This document shows positions 57,955-64,000 of a stretch of 64,000 nt of DNA, piece after piece. Under the pieces are notes generated by a model that worked only from the letters and a program-made list of their open reading frames with translations, ran no database searches and was not told the origin of the DNA. This DNA is from Microstegium vimineum. Taxonomy: Eukaryota; Streptophyta; Magnoliopsida; Poales; Poaceae. Location: assembly GCA_022036555.1 (NCBI GenBank), contig CM039126.1, positions 34,300,228-34,364,227 of the forward strand, given 5' to 3'. Within the stretch, counting starts at the first letter, position 1, and every line of letters starts with the position of its first letter. The position numbers and the translations under genes were made by a program.

Positions 57955-60099
57955 TCATCCACTTGTTGATGGTACCCAAACTAGTTTGGGTCCTCTCAAA
58001 TTAGGAGCAACATACTTAGGCAATGCCTTAGCATGGATAGCGGGATGTTTTGCAATAGCAACCATAGAGATACCATTACCATCCTTTCTAAGCATATGAT
58101 CATCATCAATTGAAATAGTCTTAGAAGTCATACCTAGGAGACATGAATGAGCCATGTGTCCCCTTTCCCGACATGAGTAGCACACTCTCTTTGCTTGAGC
58201 CCTTTCTTCCTTGCTCATATTGTGCTTCTCATTGTCTAGCCTCTTCTCTTGTGCTTGAATCTTCATCTCAAGCTTGGTAGGACACTTTGAGGCAAAGTGT
58301 CCCATATCTTCACACTTGAAGCACCTGATGTGAGCCAAATCTTTCTTCTCTTGATTCTTGCTCATCATCATGTCATCTTGAATGGAAGTTAGATGACTTG
58401 TTCTTGCTTTGCCACCTATTCTAGTCTTCTTCTTCATCATCCCCAAATAATCTTCTTGATGGTTGATCTTGTCTTGCACTTGGGGTGTGACTTGTGGCAT
58501 AGCTTGAGGCTTCACTTGTTGCTTCACCAATTGTTTGGTTGGACACATTGAGGTGAGATGACCCCAAATGTGACACTTGAAGCACTTGACATGCTTTAGC
58601 CTCTCTTCTTCTTTCTTCAACTTGAGCTTCTCTTTGTTTGGGAAACCATTTGCAAGATGTCCCATATCACGGCATATGAAGCACATGAAATGAGATAGCT
58701 TCTTTTGTTCTTGCTTCTTCATCTTTTTCTTGCCCTTGCTCTTGTTGAAGCCAACTCCACTCTTGTCACCATAGCTTCTTGTGTTTGTCAACATATGCTC
58801 AAAGGTGACTTTGGAGTTGTAGCACCTCTCTAACTTGTTGCTCATATTCTTCAATTCACTTTTGAGCTCATTGTTCTCCTTCAAAAGGTTAGTCTCACAA
58901 GACATAGAAGTAGAATAAACATCTATATGTGAAGAACATGGAATATCAAGTAGATCGTCACAAGAGGTGGATACATGCTTCTTGCATACATCACAAGGGT
59001 TAGTAACAATATGTAGTTGATCATTTGACCCATGTGATGAGCTTTCATCATTTTTAAGGTTCATCAACTCATTTATTATATCACCATGTTTGTGAACCAA
59101 AGCCTCATGAGATACCCGAAGATGCTTATGATCTAGCTTTAGTTCTTCATGTGAAGATTTAAGAACATCAAGTAAGCGCTTATGTTCTTCACATGAATCT
59201 TTTAGAGTTGAGATTTTCTTTGTAGAAGCTTTGATTAGTGAAGCATGCATTTCAATTAATTCTTCATGAGAATCAACAAGTTCCTCATGAGTCACATTAA
59301 GCTCTTTTTGTGAACACATAGAAGTGTGCATTATGTTCTTTTGTTGTTCACAATTTTTATTTAGTGAAGAGATTTCTTTTTGCAAAGACAAGGTTTTAGT
59401 TTTCTCATTCACTAAAGACATGGTCATGCTAGCAAGTTTATTTACAAGCTCATCATATGAATCAACATGATCAACAACATTCCTATTTGATACCTTTGTG
59501 TCACCTTGTGACATAGAGCAATGTGGTGATGTGGGAGAGCTTGTAGTAGCATCATCATCAACCGAGCATGAACCATCTTTGTCACCACCAAGTGTGCATG
59601 GAGTAGCATCATCATTTGCAACACTTGTGGCATCATCATCAATCTTGTCAAGTGTGCTTGTAGTTGATCTATCATCACCATCATCACTTGACCATGAGGT
59701 GGAGCAATCTTCCACAATCACCAAGTTGTGGTCATGCTCAACATCCTCATGCGCCTCCTCCTTAGGCTCATCATCACCATCATTTGAGACCGTCCCATAT
59801 TTTTCAATGAGATAGGACCAAATCTCATGAGGTGTCTTCATGTCAATGATCTCACCAAATACACATCTATCCAAAGCTCGATACAAAATGTTAGTAGCTT
59901 GGATTTTGAGATCTAGGCATTTGTCTTGTGCTTGAGTTAAGTTCTCTTCGTCCCACACATGATAAAAGCCAACATCTACGATCCACCACATTTGAGGGAA
60001 AATAAACTTAAAATTGCACATCATCCAATTTTTTCATCATGCAAAGTGACTGCCATCAAAAGTGTATGGACAATCAACATCTAGCCCATAAGTCGCCAT
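57955..60099 (-). pseudogene. Sirevirus-like gag with four zinc knuckles, two early stops
   Basis: The natural start is probably MATYGLDVDCPY at 60,099; adjacent TGA codons at 60,037-60,039 and 60,034-60,036 interrupt it after about 20 residues. From 60,024 a 689-codon frame stays open. It has the Copia gag domain (WWIVDVGF, ALDRCVFGEI, TPHEIWSYLIEKYG; residues 10-90), an acidic Ser/Asp-rich part (95-180), a long coiled-coil-like part (200-420) and CCHC knuckles near residues 447, 480, 568 and 615. The first reads CFICRDMGHLANGF, with Phe in place of the last Cys; the other three are complete. The frame ends GPKLVWVPSTSG and stops where pol would begin in relatives. Four knuckles is a large number. 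The long open frame after the stops suggests recent loss. Confidence 0.8.
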
Positions 60100-60136
60100 C
60101 CTCTCGGTTCGGTAAAGACCACAAATGAGAGACCAA

Positions 60137-60148
60137 GCTCTGATACCA
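60137..60148 (-). promoter_or_regulatory. Primer-binding site (tRNA-iMet), right unit
   Basis: On the - strand TGGTATCAGAGC begins two bases after the LTR end (CCATACA-CG). Exact match to the iMet primer form. Confidence 0.9.
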
Positions 60149-60150
60149 CG

Positions 60151-62492
60151 TGTATGGTCGAGATGACGGACTAGAGGGGGGTGAATAGTCTTTTCTAAAA
60201 AACTTACGCGCAGCGGCTAACCGAATCAAATGCGGAATTAAAACTATCGGTCTAGCCAAGACTACACCCCTCTATCTATAACTTTAACACCTAGCAAAAG
60301 ATCCTAATTGGGCTCACTAAGGTGCAAAGCTAGGAAGCTCACCTAAACAAGTCTAGGTTGCAAGGTCACACAAACCTAAGCAACTAGTACTCTAAGCATA
60401 GCGGGAGCTCCTACACATACTAGTAAGCAAAGCACAAAACACCTAAGATCACTAGCAATGCTCTCTAGCAAGACTACACAAGTCAACTAGAGAGCTCAAC
60501 TTACTTAGCTACACAAACTAAGCAATGTTACTAACAAGGCTACACAAGCCAATTAGCCACGCAAACGCTACTTCTATGCTACACAAGCTAGAAGGTAACT
60601 AGGCAAGCTACACAAGCTAAACTAGTTACAAGAGCAACAAAGAAACACTAGAACAAGATATGAACAAGTAAATACAAGCTAGTGAATCGGAGAATGCAAA
60701 CCACCGAGAAGAGTAGACAAGGTTGACACGGTGATTTTTCTCCCGAGGTTCACTTGGTCACCACCAAGCTAGTCCCCGTTGTGTCGGCTCACTCACTTGG
60801 AGGTTCACATGCTAATTGGCATCACACGCCAAACCCACAATCGGGTGCCGCACAACCAACACAAGATGAGGGGACTCAATGACACTCTCAACTAGAGTTG
60901 CTCTTCGCGATCTCCCGCGGGGCGAGAACAACACCCCTCACAAGCTCTTCTTCAGAGCGCCGGACAATCTTCTTGCGCTCTTCTACGGAGCCACGATCAC
61001 CAAGCCGTCTAGGAGGTAGCAACCTCCAAGAGTAACAAGCACCACCGGCTTGCAACACGATCACGTAGTGTCACACGATGCAAACTCTCAATGCAATGCA
61101 TTAGAATCACTATCTCACACAATCGGATGATCACTTATCAAGTGTATGTGAGTTAGAGGGCTCCCAAACACTCCTACACAAGCCACAAAGGCCCAAGGGT
61201 GCTCAGCAACGAGCCAAGGACAGCCACCAAACATATATAGAGAGAGGGAAAGAAACTAGCCGTTTTCCCACTCTCTGCGCGCCTCCGGACGCTGTTTTAC
61301 TGAGGGTCCGGACCAACGCGCATGCATCCGGACCCTTGCCCGTTTGAATCGAGCCATTGGCGCGCTTTAGCACACAGAAAATCACCTCCGGCCGCTATGA
61401 ACATTAGAGGTCCGGACCATTAAACCGAGTGTCCGGACTCTACACAGAGAGCTCCCGAGAGCAGTTTTTACTCCGGACGCTGTCCGGACAGCACTTCCGG
61501 ACGCTAGCTTGCGTCCGGACTTCACAGAGCATCCTAGAGAGCAATTTTTAGACCTCCAGACGCAGGTCCGGACGCTAAAGTGCGTCCGGACTGCACACTG
61601 CTTCCGGACAGCACAGTCAAACGTCCGTATCTCTTAGCTCCGAACTCCTATTTCGTTGATCTTGGACTTTTTGGAAAGCTAACTCAGAGGCCTACACATC
61701 CCTCAAGTCCATTTGATCCATATCACAATGAATCAAAGCAGTATTTCATTCCAAGATCCACTCAATTGTTAGGAGCATACCGAAAAATATTTTCCTTTTC
61801 TCCGAGTTGATTCAATTCAACTCCAACACCTTCTCCCTTGTAAATGTGCCAACACCACCAAGTGTACATCACCATGTGCATGTGTGATAGCATTTTCACA
61901 ATTCTTTTTAAAGGGTTTTCACTTGCTCTCACCGTGCCACTCAATCCTAATGCATTGCAACGTTAGATCACTCAAGTGGCACTAGATGACCGATATGCAA
62001 ACAAGTTTGCCCCTCTTGATAGTACGGTCATCTATCCTAAACCCGGTCATATACTTCTCTACACACCTATGACCGGTGAAATGAAATGCCCTATGGTTAT
62101 ACCTTTGCCTTGCGCATTTCATTCCATCTCCTTCTCCAATGTTGATGCAACACATGCACCAACCTATCACCAAATGATATGATCCACTTCATATCATCAC
62201 GTGACCATATTGGTTCATCGATCTTGACCTCACTTGCTCTTCACCGTTGCGTTGATTCATCGGCGCCAAGCATCACCCACTTGCCCTTCACACTTGCAAC
62301 CGGTCCATCAAGCCATGCCTCATCTTGATCTTCTCCACCTTGGTCACATGACTCCATGTCATGTTTCATGTGCAATTAAGCTCATTCATCACACAATCAT
62401 ATGTGAACTAATCTCCTGTGTATATATCACTTAAACACATATTAGTTCACCTAAGTTGTCACTCAATTACCAAAATCACATATGGACTTTCA
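60151..62492 (-). repeat. Right (5') LTR of the nested Sirevirus-like element
   Basis: About 2.34 kb. On the - strand it starts TGAAAGTCCATATGTG and ends CCATACA. It aligns throughout with 52,346-54,693, including the palindrome cluster (about 61,275-61,625) and the CCCCCCTCTAGTC end. It directly borders AGGGGG of the target site on the right. Confidence 0.9.
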
Positions 62493-62498
62493 AGGGGG
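62493..62498. repeat. Target-site duplication AGGGGG (right of nested element)
   Basis: It matches 51,629-51,634 exactly. After it the solo LTR resumes with TCGGCCGACCTC. Confidence 0.75.
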
Positions 62499-63666
62499 TC
62501 GGCCGACCTCCCCCAAGGTCGGTGAAGGTCCTGGCAACTGCCATACCTGTTTAGCACATGTTGAAGATCATAACCATCCACTCTAAGACGGTTTAGAGGC
62601 AGTAGATCCAAGGGTGGAGATTTGAAGCCTCCTGGATCGATGACGTGGCGATGGAGTAGTCTTTACTCCACCTCCCACTATGAATAGAGGCTCATACCCC
62701 CTCTTTAGATATGGTGAAGAAGCCTACAAGCTCTATTCCTTAGATTGTTCTAGTAGTTAGTCTAGAGTGAGAGTTAGAGTTGAGTCGAGCTGCGCTCGGG
62801 ATTTCCGGAGTCGTCTTCTGGAAAGTCTGGTATAGCTCTTGTATCTTTCCTTCTTTGTAAGACTTTATCTTATTCAATATATTACTTTTCCTCTACTTTA
62901 CTTAGTATTTACTTTGAGCATTACTAAACTAGCTATAGTCTTGTTATATGCTTTTGCTTATTACTAGCCTTTACATCAATAGTCTGTGATCCTTGTGGCC
63001 TTTCCTGTATGCGATCATTGCCTGTCATTGGGTGCTTTGGTTATAGATCATAGTCAAAGTAGTAAGTTGTGTGTAAGCGTGGTGCTTATACATCATCTTA
63101 CCCTTAGTTACCGCTTGTTGCACAAATTGTTTGTGGTAGCTAGCAAGAGAGTGACAGCCTTGTCTAGTCTTTGTATTCCACCACGTGTTCTTAGGCAAGT
63201 TCTTAAAAGGTAAGACCCCCATAAAAAGGGAGCGCGATCTGGTAGGAGTTTTGCCCTCCTACTGATCTATCCTCTTGCTTAGCAGACTTGTATTGAGGAG
63301 ACAAACTATAGTGTTTAGACTAATTAATTGGCTAAATATATTGAAGTAGAGTGAATTACACAGGAGTCCCTTTACTCTCTCGTTGTCCACCCACCTAGCT
63401 ATACTATCTAGTTATCTCTAAGTTATCATTTACCTTGGCTTATTCATTCATCAACCCTTCCTATCACATATATCGTTTACCCCCCTATACTAGTTGGTAC
63501 TAAGTTGAGGTGCTCTCTAGGATCTCTCTCTAATTACCATTTCTAGCTCAGTTTTCCCTTGGGAAAATATAAATTACGATACCCCGGAATACTCCTGGGT
63601 GAAGTGCTACAACAGTATAATCTGTGCGCTTGCGGATTTATCCAATAGTCATAAGAAATACCAACA

Positions 63667-63671
63667 CTAAC
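63667..63671. repeat. Target-site duplication CTAAC (right of solo LTR)
   Basis: It follows the LTR end ACCAACA and equals 51,157-51,161. Confidence 0.85.
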
Positions 63672-63804
63672 CAAAAGCCTTTAAACACTTTTATAAAAGA
63701 AGGGTTAGGTTGTCATATTGAGAAAAAAGGAGGGAAAGGATACAAATTTGAGTGTGAACTCAAATTCATACTTCAAATGTGTTTTTGTTTTTGAATAAAA
63801 CATA

Positions 63805-64000
63805 TGTTGGTATTTCTTATCCCAATCACTATAAACTAGTAATGCCGCTAAGTATGTCCTAGATACTTCCTTACAATATTAGATTAATTATCCGCAAACG
63901 CACGAATCTATCATTATAGCGTTTCACCTAGAGTATTCTGGGTATCCTTATTTATATTTTCCCCAAAGAAAAGCTTTAGATTGATCAAGATCAGTATATG
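63805..64000 (-). repeat. End of a related LTR in opposite orientation, running out of the window
   Basis: From TGTTGGTATTTCTTAT the sequence is the diverged reverse complement of the solo LTR's right end (about 63,550-63,666). Shared words include ATCCGCAA.CGCAC, TTTCACC, GAGTATTC.GGGTATC and TTTATATTTTCCC. About 45 bp near 63,835-63,880 do not match. It is the 3' end of an LTR on the - strand. Confidence 0.7.

Larger units (their letters stand above)
51635..62492 (-). mobile_element. Rearranged Sirevirus-like element without pol: partial LTR, gag piece, LTR, internal, LTR
   Basis: Read on the - strand from the right: LTR (62,492-60,151), iMet primer site, gag (60,099-57,955), non-coding internal region, polypurine tracts, LTR (54,693-52,346), a second primer site, the first part of gag (52,294-51,936), then the last 300 bp of a third LTR (51,935-51,635). 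One target-site duplication spans the whole. An original LTR-internal-LTR insertion that gained a second internal and LTR by unequal recombination, then lost most of one unit, explains it. The LTR ends CTATTCACCCCCCTCTAGTC, the PPT form and the palindromes point to a Sirevirus. No RT, integrase or protease is seen, so the full unit could only have moved with proteins from another element. Confidence 0.8.
51162..63666 (+). mobile_element. Solo LTR (51,162-51,634 plus 62,499-63,666), split by a nested retroelement
   Basis: The left part starts TGTTGG, and the right part ends CCAACA; together they form a TG...CA LTR of about 1.64 kb with CTAAC duplications outside. No internal region, primer site or polypurine tract belongs to it, so it is a solo LTR. 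The right part has a promoter-like CTATGAATAGAGGCTC near 62,680 and an A/T-rich processing-like stretch near 62,870. Three GGGGGTCG.CCGACCTC palindromes (about 51,344, 51,593 and 62,494) belong to it. The nested element occupies 51,635-62,492. The related end at 63,805 suggests a Ty3-type long LTR family, but I cannot place it. Confidence 0.8.

Noticed and set aside
1..64000. CRISPR arrays, tRNA or rRNA genes
   Set aside because: No evenly spaced direct repeats, and no cloverleaf or rRNA words were found. The tRNA-like matches are retroelement primer sites.

Overview
This is a plant nuclear window, almost certainly from a grass. The evidence is nested LTR retrotransposons with grass-type Sirevirus LTR ends (a run like ATTCACCCCCCTCT next to the LTR terminus), tRNA-iMet primer sites, a plant type I MADS-box remnant, AT-rich intergenic DNA and MITE-like repeats. 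There is no intact host gene and no bacterial-type operon. Almost everything recognisable is transposable-element sequence, and most element genes are broken. I found no convincing new biological system. The strongest observations are an assembly false duplication and a two-level nested, rearranged retroelement.

Layout. 1-5,603 is the 3' part of a Sirevirus-type Copia element on the + strand: a palindrome-rich module, a broken envelope-like gene (805-3,536), two polypurine tracts and the 3' LTR (4,023-5,603). 5,604-11,395 is flanking DNA with an 80-bp tandem repeat, an LTR-like segment starting at 7,903 and a MITE-like repeat. From about 11,396 the sequence becomes error-rich, with short mixed words replaced by homopolymer runs. 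It reaches a gap of exactly 100 N (12,038-12,137) and stays poor to about 33,000. The poor stretch still shows a LINE reverse-transcriptase piece, a Ty3/gypsy reverse transcriptase, and a full-length version (about 19,949-31,991) of the same Sirevirus whose 3' part opens the window. 27,759-38,392 repeats 1-12,037 in the same order. I therefore read the two sides of the gap as overlapping contigs that were not merged. ORFs read from 11.4-33 kb are not trustworthy proteins.

38,393-44,745 is clean, mostly non-coding DNA with a GC-rich exon-like block (39.2-39.9 kb) and a small terminal-inverted-repeat element (42,554-42,704). 44,746-49,946 is a Ty3/gypsy element on the - strand with two LTRs differing by five substitutions and one 1-base indel. 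Its gag-pol carries three in-frame TGA codons and a frameshift at the protease. A degraded type I MADS-box piece lies at about 50,125-50,350.

51,162-63,666 is a nest. The outer layer is a solo LTR of about 1.6 kb with CTAAC target-site duplications. It was split by a - strand Sirevirus-like element lacking pol, bounded by AGGGGG on both sides. That insert has the order partial LTR, gag fragment, full LTR (52,346-54,693), internal region with gag (57,955-60,099), full LTR (60,151-62,492), so it has been rearranged since insertion. A related LTR end in opposite orientation begins at 63,805 and leaves the window.

The element genes do not work together as a host pathway. What the window records is successive insertion, unequal or illegitimate recombination, and decay of retroelements, plus an assembly fault that duplicates about 11 kb.
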